A stretch of 6,266 nucleotides of DNA from JAIVJN01 sp036732565 (GCA_036732565.1 DAINCF010000432.1:1-6266); one strand, 5' to 3'. Numbered from the stretch's first letter, positions 1 to 4,637 are shown. Notes: a model not told the origin generated them from the letters alone. Numbers and translations: made by a program.

Positions 1-51
1 GTGGGGTCCGCCTTTAGGCGGACCTGAGGGCCGGCTGAAGCCGGCCCCCAC
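1..51. repeat. Two-hairpin cruciform repeat element
   Basis: Two near-perfect hairpins lie side by side inside a closing stem. The first pairs 5-13 with 16-24 (GGTCCGCCT/AGGCGGACC). The second pairs 28-36 with 39-47 (GGGCCGGCT/AGCCGGCCC). The ends GTGGGG (1-6) and CCCCAC (46-51) are complementary and could close the structure into a three-way junction, although they share bases with the inner stems. There is no T tract, so an intrinsic terminator is unlikely. It looks like a dispersed REP-like or MITE-like intergenic element. The window edge may cut it. Confidence 0.6.
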
Positions 52-56
52 GAAGA

Positions 57-74
57 TCCACCTGATCAGGTGGA
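57..74. promoter_or_regulatory. 18-bp perfect palindrome, candidate operator
   Basis: TCCACCTGATCAGGTGGA is a perfect 18-bp palindrome centred between 65 and 66. It lies about 20 bp upstream of the putative -10 element at 96-101, so it would cover the -35 region of the promoter for the gene at 112. That is a typical site for a dimeric regulator. It could instead be the border of the repeat element at 1-51. The regulator cannot be named from sequence. Confidence 0.4.
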
Positions 75-91
75 GGCGCGCGCCGTCTCGG

Positions 92-101
92 GTGCTACAG
101 T
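92..101 (+). promoter_or_regulatory. Putative extended -10 promoter (GTGCTACAGT)
   Basis: GTGCTACAGT contains the extended -10 TG-n followed by TACAGT (4 of 6 matches to TATAAT). Transcription would begin near 108, only a few bases before the ATG at 112, giving a leaderless or nearly leaderless mRNA; no Shine-Dalgarno sequence precedes that ATG. No -35 box is visible at the usual spacing. The same pattern GTGnTAnnGT recurs at 3306-3315 (-) and 6243-6252 (+), which supports a shared promoter motif. Confidence 0.45.
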
Positions 102-111
102 CCGACACGTC

Positions 112-1233
112 ATGCGCATTCGCCTCATCGCCTGCGTCGTCCTCGCAGTTCTCACGACCGTCACGCTCGGCGCCCAACCGCGGCCCCGCCTGACCGCCGA
201 GAAGCTGGCGAGCTTGAAAAGCTCGTCGAACGATCCATCCGGCGACTTTTTCGCCGATACGCCCGAGAATCTGGCCGCGCTGATCGATGCGTTCGTGGCC
301 GACAATTCGATGGTCAGCCCGATGTACCTGATCGTCGCGGCCAATACGGCTTTCCGAATGACGCGGGTGGAGGATGCCGCGTTCCTCTTCTACGCCGGCC
401 AGATCCGCGCGAAGTTTGATTTCGATCGTTACGACATCAGCTCGCGCGCCGATGGCAACAACGCGGCGACGTATCTCGGATTCTTGATCCACACGACCGG
501 GCAAGGGATCAATCCGGCGATCCAGAGTCAGCCGAAACAGTTCGCCACGGTGATTCAACGCATCGAGACCTGGGAGGTCGTGCCGTCGCCCGATGCGTTC
601 TACCCGGAGTTCGAGGAGGCCAAGGGCTTCAAACTACCGCGTGAACAGTGGCCGACGCTGGCACAGTCGCTGAAGGCCGATTTTCTCGATCGGTTCGGCC
701 GGCGCTACGTGAAGCTCCTCAACGACCCGGAGTATTTCAAGGCATTCAAGGTCTTGCAGGATGCGAATGTTGGCCCCATCGCGCCGGACGAGACGACACT
801 GAAGCGCGTCGACGCGGCGATGAAGACGATGGAAGAGGTCGAAGCGCGATTCTTCCCTGGCCCGACTGATGTCCAACGTCTTCGCGAGTTGAGCGAGGCG
901 GCGGTCGAACGGACCACAGAGACCGAGCTCGAAGATCCACCGGCGCAGCCGCTACCAGCCGAGGAGCTGCCGATGCGAGTCGGCGGCAAGGTGCCGAAGC
1001 CGCGGAAGATCAAGCACGTAGAGCCGGATTTTCCTGCTGGCACGCGTGGGTCGATGGTCGTCGAGCTCACCATCAATCGAGTGGGGCGAGTCGAGAAGTT
1101 CGACGTCCTCCGTGGCGATTTCGGATTGGTTCCGGCAGCCGAGGCAGCGATTCGCCAGTGGGAGTTCGAGCCGGTGATGGTCGACGGCAAGCCGGTCGCC
1201 GTGCTCCAGGCCTTTACAATTACCGCGAAATAG
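112..1233 (+). CDS. Exported protein with C-terminal TonB domain
   Basis: This is a 373-residue protein. Residues 1-21 form a signal peptide (basic MRIR, hydrophobic core, likely cleavage after LGA), so the mature protein should be periplasmic and soluble rather than anchored like classical TonB. Residues 22 to about 270 are a mostly helical domain I cannot name; it contains FLFYAGQIRAK (91-101) and a W/F/Y-rich stretch with FLDRFGRRYVKLLNDPEYFKA (191-211). A Pro/Glu-rich linker (about 274-286) leads to a TonB C-terminal domain at about 297-373. Typical marks of that domain are VEPDFP, the G-x-V-x-K-x-DVLRGD strand region, AAIRQWEFEPVMVDGKPV and a final beta strand. The ATG at 112 is preferred over the in-frame GTG at 70, because it starts the signal peptide and sits just after a probable promoter. 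Acidobacteria carry many such stand-alone TonB-domain proteins annotated as energy transducers; no ExbB/ExbD lies nearby. The domain call is firm, the role is not. Confidence 0.85.
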   Translation: MRIRLIACVVLAVLTTVTLGAQPRPRLTAEKLASLKSSSNDPSGDFFADTPENLAALIDAFVADNSMVSPMYLIVAANTAFRMTRVEDAAFLFYAGQIRAKFDFDRYDISSRADGNNAATYLGFLIHTTGQGINPAIQSQPKQFATVIQRIETWEVVPSPDAFYPEFEEAKGFKLPREQWPTLAQSLKADFLDRFGRRYVKLLNDPEYFKAFKVLQDANVGPIAPDETTLKRVDAAMKTMEEVEARFFPGPTDVQRLRELSEAAVERTTETELEDPPAQPLPAEELPMRVGGKVPKPRKIKHVEPDFPAGTRGSMVVELTINRVGRVEKFDVLRGDFGLVPAAEAAIRQWEFEPVMVDGKPVAVLQAFTITAK

Positions 1234-1235
1234 CG

Positions 1236-1264
1236 GGTAGGGCGGTTCGCGAACCGCCCCTACC
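1236..1264. repeat. Palindromic repeat after TonB-domain gene, possible terminator
   Basis: The core CGGTTCGCGAACCG (1243-1256) is a perfect palindrome. It is flanked by GGTAGGG and CCCCTACC, which pair except for one extra C, giving a stem of up to 14 bp that starts 3 bases after the stop codon. There is no T run downstream (GAAGACAACG follows), so it may protect the 3' end of the mRNA or be a dispersed repeat rather than a rho-independent terminator. Confidence 0.5.
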
Positions 1265-1280
1265 GAAGACAACGAGGCGA

Positions 1281-1321
1281 CCTGGGGCCTCAAGACTCAA
1301 GACTCAAGACTCAAGACTCGA
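1281..1321. repeat. Heptamer tandem array (CCTCAAG/ACTCAAG)
   Basis: The units in register are CCTGGGG, CCTCAAG, three copies of ACTCAAG, then ACTCGAA, whose last A is base 1322, the first base of the ATG of the next gene. The array therefore fills the place where a Shine-Dalgarno sequence should be. The segment 1279-1293 matches the array at 3339-3360 apart from one extra heptamer there (CTTGGGG), as expected for copy-number slippage. Confidence 0.8.
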
Positions 1322-2155
1322 ATGATCTATCGCGAGTTCCAACCGTCGGCGGCGCTTCGCGCGATCGTTGAGCGCTTCTGGTGGCTCGAAGGGTCCGCCG
1401 GCGACATCGGCGCCGAGCCGATCGCTCCCGACGGCCACGCCGAAATCATCGTGCACGGCGGCGATCGATTCGTGGAGGTCCGCGCGGATGAGACGCGGCA
1501 CGTGCAAGATCGCGTGCTGCTCGCGGGGCAGATGACCCGCGCCGTGTGGCTCGCGCCGTCAGGCTTCGCCCGCGCCGTCGGCGCGCGACTGCGTCCGGAT
1601 GGCGCCCACCTCCTCTTCGGTGCGCGACAAGACGGCTTGACCAACCACATCGTCAATCTCGGTGATGTCCATCGTGGCCTCGCGCGCCGGTTGACCGAGG
1701 ATGTGTCGGGACGCGAAAGCGGAGAAGAGATGGTGCGCGCGCTCGACTGCGCACTGAGTGGCATCACTCCGCGAGCCGCGCACATCTCGGCAGCACGGAC
1801 CGCCACGACCCACGCGCATCGACGTCGCGGCCTCGTGCGCGTACCCGAGCTCGCCCGTCACGCCGGCCTGAGCACTCGTCAACTGGAGCGCGTCTTCGCC
1901 GAACAGATCGGCGTCACGCCGAAGCACTACCTTCGAATCATCCGCTTTCAGGAGGTGCTGCGCACGCTGCGCAGCGGCGTGGGCGCCACGACGTGGGCAG
2001 ACGTCGCCACGTCACACGGCTACTACGATCAGGCGCACTTCATCCGCGACTTCAAGACCTTCCTCGGCATCGCACCCAGCGCCTGGCAGATCAACGACGA
2101 GAGCCTGACGGCGGTCTTCAGCGCCATCCGACGCGAAGCACCCAAGGCACCCTAG
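1322..2155 (+). CDS. AraC-family transcriptional regulator (DUF6597-like N-terminus)
   Basis: The 277-residue protein has two parts. Residues about 2-110 (MIYREFQPSAALRAIVERFWWLEG, then PDGHAEIIVHGG, LLAGQMTRAV and GARLRPDGAHLLFG) match the DUF6597 ligand-sensing type of N-terminus. Residues about 170-255 are an AraC DNA-binding domain with two helix-turn-helix units: VPELARHAGLSTRQLERVF (174-192) and WADVATSHGYYDQAHFIRDF (225-244), followed by the family signature FKTFLGIAPSAW. It should act as a cytoplasmic DNA-binding regulator, probably responding to a small molecule; the ligand and targets are unknown. The ATG matches the usual family N-terminus, but no Shine-Dalgarno sequence precedes it: a heptamer array abuts the start. 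It may be expressed by read-through from the gene 88 bp upstream or from a leaderless transcript. The last residues (REAPKAP) are encoded by sequence that already belongs to the downstream tandem repeat. Confidence 0.9.
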   Translation: MIYREFQPSAALRAIVERFWWLEGSAGDIGAEPIAPDGHAEIIVHGGDRFVEVRADETRHVQDRVLLAGQMTRAVWLAPSGFARAVGARLRPDGAHLLFGARQDGLTNHIVNLGDVHRGLARRLTEDVSGRESGEEMVRALDCALSGITPRAAHISAARTATTHAHRRRGLVRVPELARHAGLSTRQLERVFAEQIGVTPKHYLRIIRFQEVLRTLRSGVGATTWADVATSHGYYDQAHFIRDFKTFLGIAPSAWQINDESLTAVFSAIRREAPKAP

Positions 2156-2237
2156 CACCCAGCACCAGCACCCAGCACCCAGGCACCCAGGCACCCAGGC
2201 ACTCAGGCACTCAGGCACTCAGGCACTCAGGCACTCA
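2138..2237. repeat. Graded 7/8-mer tandem array (GCACCCA to GGCACTCA)
   Basis: The array starts inside the last codons of the AraC-type gene with irregular units (GCACCCA, GGCACCCT) and one 6-mer (GCACCA). It continues as GCACCCA twice (2168-2181), GGCACCCA twice (2182-2197) and GGCACTCA five times (2198-2237). The ordered drift from one unit type to the next is what replication slippage with occasional mutation would produce. The perfect end (five identical 8-mers, 40 bp) is probably the youngest part and likely to vary in copy number between strains. Confidence 0.9.
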
Positions 2238-2292
2238 ATTGATGACGCATTTTTCCAAGATCACGACCCACACAGTCCAGTAGCCTCGTCGC

Positions 2293-2297
2293 GGAGG
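2293..2297 (+). promoter_or_regulatory. Shine-Dalgarno site GGAGG
   Basis: GGAGG lies 7 bases before the ATG at 2305 and 10 before the ATG at 2308, and selects this start region. It is one of the few clear Shine-Dalgarno sites in the window. A small stem GCCTC (2283-2287)/GAGGC (2294-2298) could mask it, but with 5 pairs this is weak. Confidence 0.6.
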
Positions 2298-2304
2298 CTC
2301 ACCC

Positions 2305-2775
2305 ATGATGGCTCGCATCGCCGCGTTTGGCATCGTCACCCTGGCGCTCGCATCCGTGAATGCATCGCAGCCGCCTGCTCACACAGTGTCGCAACTGAGC
2401 TGGATCGCCGGCTGCTGGACGCGGGCGTTGCCGGACGGCGTCAACGAAGAGCACTGGATGAAGCCCGCGGGTGGATCGATGCTCGGCATGAGCCGCACCG
2501 TGCGCGGCGGTCGGACGACGGAGTTCGAGTTCCTGCGGATCGCCGAGGCCGACGGCTCGCTCGCCTACATCGCGAAGCCGTCGGGTCAGGCCGAAGCCAG
2601 CTTTCCCGTGAAGACGCTCACCGAGCGCGAGGTAGTCTTCGAGAATCCGAAACACGATTTCCCGCAGCGCGTCATCTATCGCCAAAACGCGGATGGCACC
2701 GTCGCAGCGCGCATCGAGGGGACGATGAACGGGCAGCTACGCGGGGTGGATTTCCCTTACACACGCTGCAAGTGA
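2305..2775 (+). CDS. Exported DUF6265-like protein
   Basis: The 156-residue protein begins with a signal peptide (MMARIAAFGIVTLALASVNA, likely cleaved near residue 20), so it should act outside the cytoplasm. The rest looks like one DUF6265-type domain. Its marks are LSWIAGCW (31-38), EEHWMKPAGGSMLGMSRTV (48-66), a beta strand EFEFLRI (73-79), and the conserved block FENPKHDFPQRVIY (112-125), ending in VDFPYTRCK. The family is small, beta-rich and of unknown function, probably a lipocalin-like barrel. Cys37 and Cys155 could form a disulfide, which is inference. The double ATG (2305 or 2308) leaves the start uncertain by one residue. The gene stands alone: a tandem array precedes it and convergent hairpins follow it. 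I found no clear sigma-70 promoter in the 67 bases between the array and the start. Confidence 0.8.
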   Translation: MMARIAAFGIVTLALASVNASQPPAHTVSQLSWIAGCWTRALPDGVNEEHWMKPAGGSMLGMSRTVRGGRTTEFEFLRIAEADGSLAYIAKPSGQAEASFPVKTLTEREVVFENPKHDFPQRVIYRQNADGTVAARIEGTMNGQLRGVDFPYTRCK

Positions 2776-2776
2776 C

Positions 2777-2793
2777 GTCCCGCGGAGCGGGAC
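2777..2793. repeat. Hairpin 1 after DUF6265-like gene
   Basis: GTCCCGC (2777-2783) pairs with GCGGGAC (2787-2793) across a 3-base loop, starting 1 base after the stop codon. There is no T tract. It is the first of a pair of hairpins between convergent genes. Confidence 0.5.
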
Positions 2794-2821
2794 CAATGGG
2801 ATGTACCTTGAAACCACAACT

Positions 2822-2844
2822 GGGCCGTTCCGTAGGAACGGCCC
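2822..2844. terminator. 10-bp perfect hairpin between convergent genes, possible bidirectional terminator
   Basis: GGGCCGTTCC (2822-2831) pairs perfectly with GGAACGGCCC (2835-2844) around the loop GTA. The strong stem lies between the end of the + gene at 2775 and the end of the - gene at 2913, the right place for a two-way terminator. Neither side has a proper T run (+ side GAAAGG; - side AGTTGTGGTTT), so it may instead be a dispersed palindrome. Confidence 0.4.
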
Positions 2845-2912
2845 GAAAGGTGCTTCCCGAGCTTTCGGCAGATAGTAGCAATTCTGTCGATACGCTCCAC
2901 TAGACGATCCAG

Positions 2913-3206
2913 TCAGGCCTTGGAAGCCATGGTGTTGCGGATGACGCCGATGATGGCCATCACCACGCCTCCACCAACGCCACCGCCGGCAATCTGCCCG
3001 ATGATCGCGCCGAGGTCCGGGCCCGCAGCGGCAGGCGCGGCGCCCAAGCCCAGGGCCGGACCCAGAACACTGAACAGAACACCGCCGAGGATCCCGGCAA
3101 CCGAGTTGCCGGTTGTGCCCAGGCTCATGTTCTTGAGGACGGCGCCTGCGATGTTGCCGCCGACGGCGCCGCTGACGAGGCTGATGAGCAGACTGACCAT
3201 ATCCAT
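2913..3206 (-). CDS. Small glycine-rich hydrophobic protein
   Basis: The 97-residue protein begins MDMVSLLISLVSGAVGGNIAG and has three hydrophobic, Gly/Ala-rich stretches (about 3-24, 37-60 and 66-90) with repeated GxxxG-type spacing, then a short polar tail NTMASKA. This pattern suggests a small membrane-associated protein whose helices pack through glycine zippers. It resembles small proteins I recall from several bacterial phyla as hypothetical or transglycosylase-associated-like, but I cannot assign a family with confidence. A strong Shine-Dalgarno sequence (AGGAGG, complement of 3212-3217) sits 5 bases before the ATG, which makes this a real gene despite its length. It faces away from the ArsR operon and shares the control region 3207-3441. 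A promoter motif on this strand at 3306-3315 would give a leader of roughly 90 bases. Confidence 0.75.
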   Translation of the reverse strand: MDMVSLLISLVSGAVGGNIAGAVLKNMSLGTTGNSVAGILGGVLFSVLGPALGLGAAPAAAGPDLGAIIGQIAGGGVGGGVVMAIIGVIRNTMASKA

Positions 3207-3210
3207 GGAG

Positions 3211-3217
3211 CCCTCCT
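3211..3217 (-). promoter_or_regulatory. Shine-Dalgarno site AGGAGGG
   Basis: On the minus strand AGGAGGG precedes the ATG (3206-3204) by 4 bases. It also could serve the second in-frame ATG at 3200, 10 bases away, so the protein may begin MDMV or MV. Confidence 0.65.
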
Positions 3218-3305
3218 GACGAGTGACCGGCCGACCATCGCTAACGACGCGCCAGATCTGTCGATGAAGTGCCGCGGATGGAACAGAACAAGCTCAGCGC
3301 GCGCC

Positions 3306-3315
3306 ACTCTAGCAC
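3306..3315 (-). promoter_or_regulatory. Putative extended -10 promoter (GTGCTAGAGT)
   Basis: On the minus strand this reads GTGCTAGAGT, with extended TG and TAGAGT as the -10 hexamer. It differs from the motif at 92-101 by one base. It points toward the glycine-rich protein gene; transcription would start near 3299. The upstream side abuts the heptamer array at 3327-3410, and no -35 box is evident. Confidence 0.45.
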
Positions 3316-3326
3316 ATCAGAAGAGG

Positions 3327-3410
3327 CCCGGGACCTGTGACCTGGGGCTTGGGGCCTCAACGCTTGGGGCTTGAGACGTGGGGCGTGGGGCGCGGGCTCG
3401 AGGCTTGACA
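3327..3410. repeat. Twelve-unit heptamer array in divergent promoter region
   Basis: Read on the + strand in perfect 7-base register the units are CCCGGGA, CCTGTGA, CCTGGGG, CTTGGGG, CCTCAAC, GCTTGGG, GCTTGAG, ACGTGGG, GCGTGGG, GCGCGGG, CTCGAGG and CTTGACA. The units have diverged but the register holds for 84 bp. The array lies between the - strand promoter motif at 3306-3315 and the + strand ArsR promoter. Its final unit contains the TTGACA used as a -35 box. Confidence 0.75.
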
Positions 3411-3434
3411 TATCATTTTAGTTTTATCTAAACT
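3405..3434 (+). promoter_or_regulatory. Sigma-70-type promoter of the ArsR/SRPBCC operon
   Basis: A perfect -35 hexamer TTGACA (3405-3410) is followed after 18 bases by TAAACT (3429-3434; 4 of 6 matches to TATAAT). TCTAAA at 16 bases is an alternative. The stretch 3411-3442 is strikingly AT-rich compared with its surroundings. A start site 6-7 bases after the -10 would fall at about 3440-3442, on the ATG itself, so the message is probably leaderless; no Shine-Dalgarno sequence is present before 3442. Confidence 0.7.
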
Positions 3435-3435
3435 A
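3417..3435. promoter_or_regulatory. Palindromic operator, probable ArsR autoregulation site
   Basis: Two overlapping dyads are visible: TTTAG-N6-CTAAA (3417-3421 with 3428-3432) and TAGTTT-TATCT-AAACTA (3419-3435). Both overlap the -10 region. A winged-helix ArsR dimer bound here would block polymerase, which fits autorepression by the first gene of the operon. That the encoded protein binds here is inference from position and symmetry. Confidence 0.6.
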
Positions 3436-3441
3436 CAAGAA

Positions 3442-3801
3442 ATGGATGCAGCCGTCTTGTCCGCGATTGCCTCGCCTCGTCGTCGCGAGATCCTGCGCCT
3501 GGTGTGGGATCGCGAGCTGGCTGCCGGCGACATCCATCGCGCCATGCCAGATGTCACGTTCGGCGCCGTCTCGCTGCAGTTGCGCGCGCTCATCGCCGCC
3601 GGCATCGTCGATGTGCGCCGCGATCGACGGCATCGTCTCTACCGCGCCAAGCGCGAGACGCTTGGCGAAGTCGCCAGCATGCTCGAGCGCATGTGGGACG
3701 ACGCGCTGTGGCGATTGAAGCTGCAGGCGGAGCTCGAAGCGTCGCGCCGAGGGCCGCGCGCAAAGCGCACACGCAAGCGAAAGCAGGAGCATCCACGATG
3801 A
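3442..3801 (+). CDS. ArsR-family winged-helix transcriptional regulator
   Basis: The 119-residue protein shows the ArsR fold. AIASPRRREILRLV (9-21) is the classical first helix of the HTH, AAGDIHRAM (27-35) follows, TFGAVSLQLRALIAAGIV (39-56) carries the recognition helix, and VDVRRDRRHRLYRA (56-69) is the beta wing. A helical C-terminus (73-100) and a very basic tail (RRGPRAKRTRKRK, 102-114) end the protein. No metal-binding cysteine motif is present, so it belongs with the ArsR regulators paired with SRPBCC proteins rather than arsenic or zinc sensors. The stop overlaps the ATG of the next gene as ATGA, so the two are co-transcribed and probably translationally coupled. The start is chosen because it gives the normal N-terminus and lies at the predicted transcription start. 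The palindrome at the -10 suggests autorepression. Its inducer is unknown. Confidence 0.9.
   Translation: MDAAVLSAIASPRRREILRLVWDRELAAGDIHRAMPDVTFGAVSLQLRALIAAGIVDVRRDRRHRLYRAKRETLGEVASMLERMWDDALWRLKLQAELEASRRGPRAKRTRKRKQEHPR
3785..3789 (+). promoter_or_regulatory. Shine-Dalgarno site AGGAG inside the ArsR gene
   Basis: AGGAG lies 8 bases before the ATG at 3798. It decides the start of the SRPBCC gene, whose reading frame is open far upstream inside the ArsR gene. Confidence 0.65.
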
Positions 3802-4565
3802 CCAATCTTCCCCATCGGCTCGAGCGTACTGTCGTCATCCGCGCGGATCGAGAGACCGTGTTCTCGTTCCTCAGCAACTCCGATCGCTGGGCACTCTGGT
3901 GGGGCGTGGGCTCGACCATCGGCACGCGTCCCGGCGATCGCATCTACATTCGCCACCCCGGCGGAGTCGAGGCCGCCGGCGAGATCCTGGAAGTCGAGCC
4001 CCCGACGCGCATCGTGTTCACCTACGGATACGTGAACGGCAACCCGATTCCGCCCGGCGCGTCGATCGCCACCATCACGCTCGAGCCGGAAGGCGCCCAC
4101 ACGCGGCTCCGCCTCGTGCACGACTTCGGGGACGCGGGCGTGCGCGACCACCACATCCAGGGATGGCGGCATCAGCTGTCGCTGTTCGCCAATGCAGTGT
4201 CGAATTACATCAACCGGGACGCCGGCGCGGTCGTCGACACGTGGTTCAGCGCATGGGCCGAACCAGACGCGGCCGCCCGCGCACGAGCGCTCGCGGACAT
4301 CGCGTCGGCGAGCCTGACGTTCCGCGACCGCAACAGCACGATCGATGGTCTCGACGAGCTCTCCGCACAGATCGGCGCCTATCACACGTTCATGCCGAAC
4401 GTCTCGCTCGTGCGCCGTGGCGACGTGCGCCACTGTCAAGGGATCGCGCTCGCTGACTGGGTCATGGTCAACGGGGACGGGAAGGAGATCAGCACGGGCA
4501 CGAACGTCTTCCAATTGACGACCGATGGCAAAGTCGAATCGGTTACAGGCCTGTGGAAGGCCTGA
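3798..4565 (+). CDS. SRPBCC (AHSA1-like) protein fused to SnoaL/NTF2-like domain
   Basis: The 255-residue protein has two ligand-binding-type domains. Residues about 5-138 are SRPBCC/AHSA1-like: ERTVVIRADRETVFSFLSNSDRWALWWG (9-36), then GDRIYIRHPGG, GEILEVEPPTRIVFTYGY (61-78), TRLRLVHDFGD (102-112) and the long C-terminal helix GWRHQLSLFANAVSNYI (122-138). Residues about 142-255 look like a SnoaL/NTF2-like cone: helix VVDTWFSAWAEPDAAARARAL, TFRDRNSTIDGLDELSAQIGAYHTFMP (174-200), and C-terminal strands ending VFQLTTDGKVESVTGLWKA. SRPBCC proteins bind hydrophobic ligands; SnoaL-like domains bind or isomerise small molecules. The substrate is unknown. The ATG at 3798 is chosen over longer in-frame starts because it follows AGGAG, overlaps the ArsR stop by 4 bases and begins the domain correctly. 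The usual partner of such ArsR genes is a single-domain SRPBCC protein, so the fusion is less common. Confidence 0.88.
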   Translation: MTNLPHRLERTVVIRADRETVFSFLSNSDRWALWWGVGSTIGTRPGDRIYIRHPGGVEAAGEILEVEPPTRIVFTYGYVNGNPIPPGASIATITLEPEGAHTRLRLVHDFGDAGVRDHHIQGWRHQLSLFANAVSNYINRDAGAVVDTWFSAWAEPDAAARARALADIASASLTFRDRNSTIDGLDELSAQIGAYHTFMPNVSLVRRGDVRHCQGIALADWVMVNGDGKEISTGTNVFQLTTDGKVESVTGLWKA

Positions 4566-4637
4566 GGCTCGAGACCTGAGACGTGTGGCACTGCGGGCCC
4601 GTGGCCGCTCAAGCCCCAGGACTCGAGTCTCAAGCCT
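4558..4637. terminator. Heptamer-built inverted repeat between convergent genes
   Basis: The 23 bases 4558-4580 are complementary to 4615-4637 at 19 of 23 positions, plus one possible G-U pair, enclosing a 34-base loop. The left arm covers the stop of the SRPBCC gene (4563-4565) and the right arm covers two of the three stop-codon bases of the - strand gene (4636-4638). Both arms are heptamers of the same repeat family in opposite orientation: CCTGAGG, CTCGAGA, CCTGAGA on the left, and GCTCAAG, CCCCAGG, ACTCGAG, TCTCAAG on the right. A long hairpin would form in either transcript, though no T tract follows. Confidence 0.5.

Noticed and set aside
70..111. GTG start at 70 extending the TonB-domain gene
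   Set aside because: The extra 14 residues precede a normal signal peptide beginning at 112, and the extension overlaps the palindrome and the -10 motif.
705..1190. Open frame on the - strand opposite the TonB-domain gene
   Set aside because: Ser/Arg/Thr-rich shadow without a ribosome binding site; the + strand has a convincing TonB domain.
2012..2218. Cys/Trp/Gly-rich small protein on the - strand
   Set aside because: It is only the translation of the tandem array and the end of the AraC-type gene on the opposite strand.
2138..2237. CRISPR array
   Set aside because: Units are 7-8 bp with no spacers and no cas genes; this is a simple tandem repeat.
2239..2267. TTGATG as a -35 box for the DUF6265-like gene
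   Set aside because: No acceptable -10 hexamer is found 16-18 bases downstream.
2283..2298. Stem hiding the GGAGG site as a riboregulator
   Set aside because: Only 5 base pairs; too weak to claim without conservation data.
2920..3219. Pro/Ala/Met-rich open frame on the + strand
   Set aside because: Antisense shadow of the glycine-rich gene, which has a strong Shine-Dalgarno sequence on the - strand.
3504..3797. N-terminal extension of the SRPBCC gene inside the ArsR gene
   Set aside because: The translation is low-complexity Arg/His/Ala-rich, and the ATG at 3798 has AGGAG, the ATGA overlap and the correct domain start.
3639..4514. Long open frame on the - strand opposite the SRPBCC gene
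   Set aside because: It lies opposite a clear two-domain gene, has no recognisable domain, and is explained by high GC at third codon positions.
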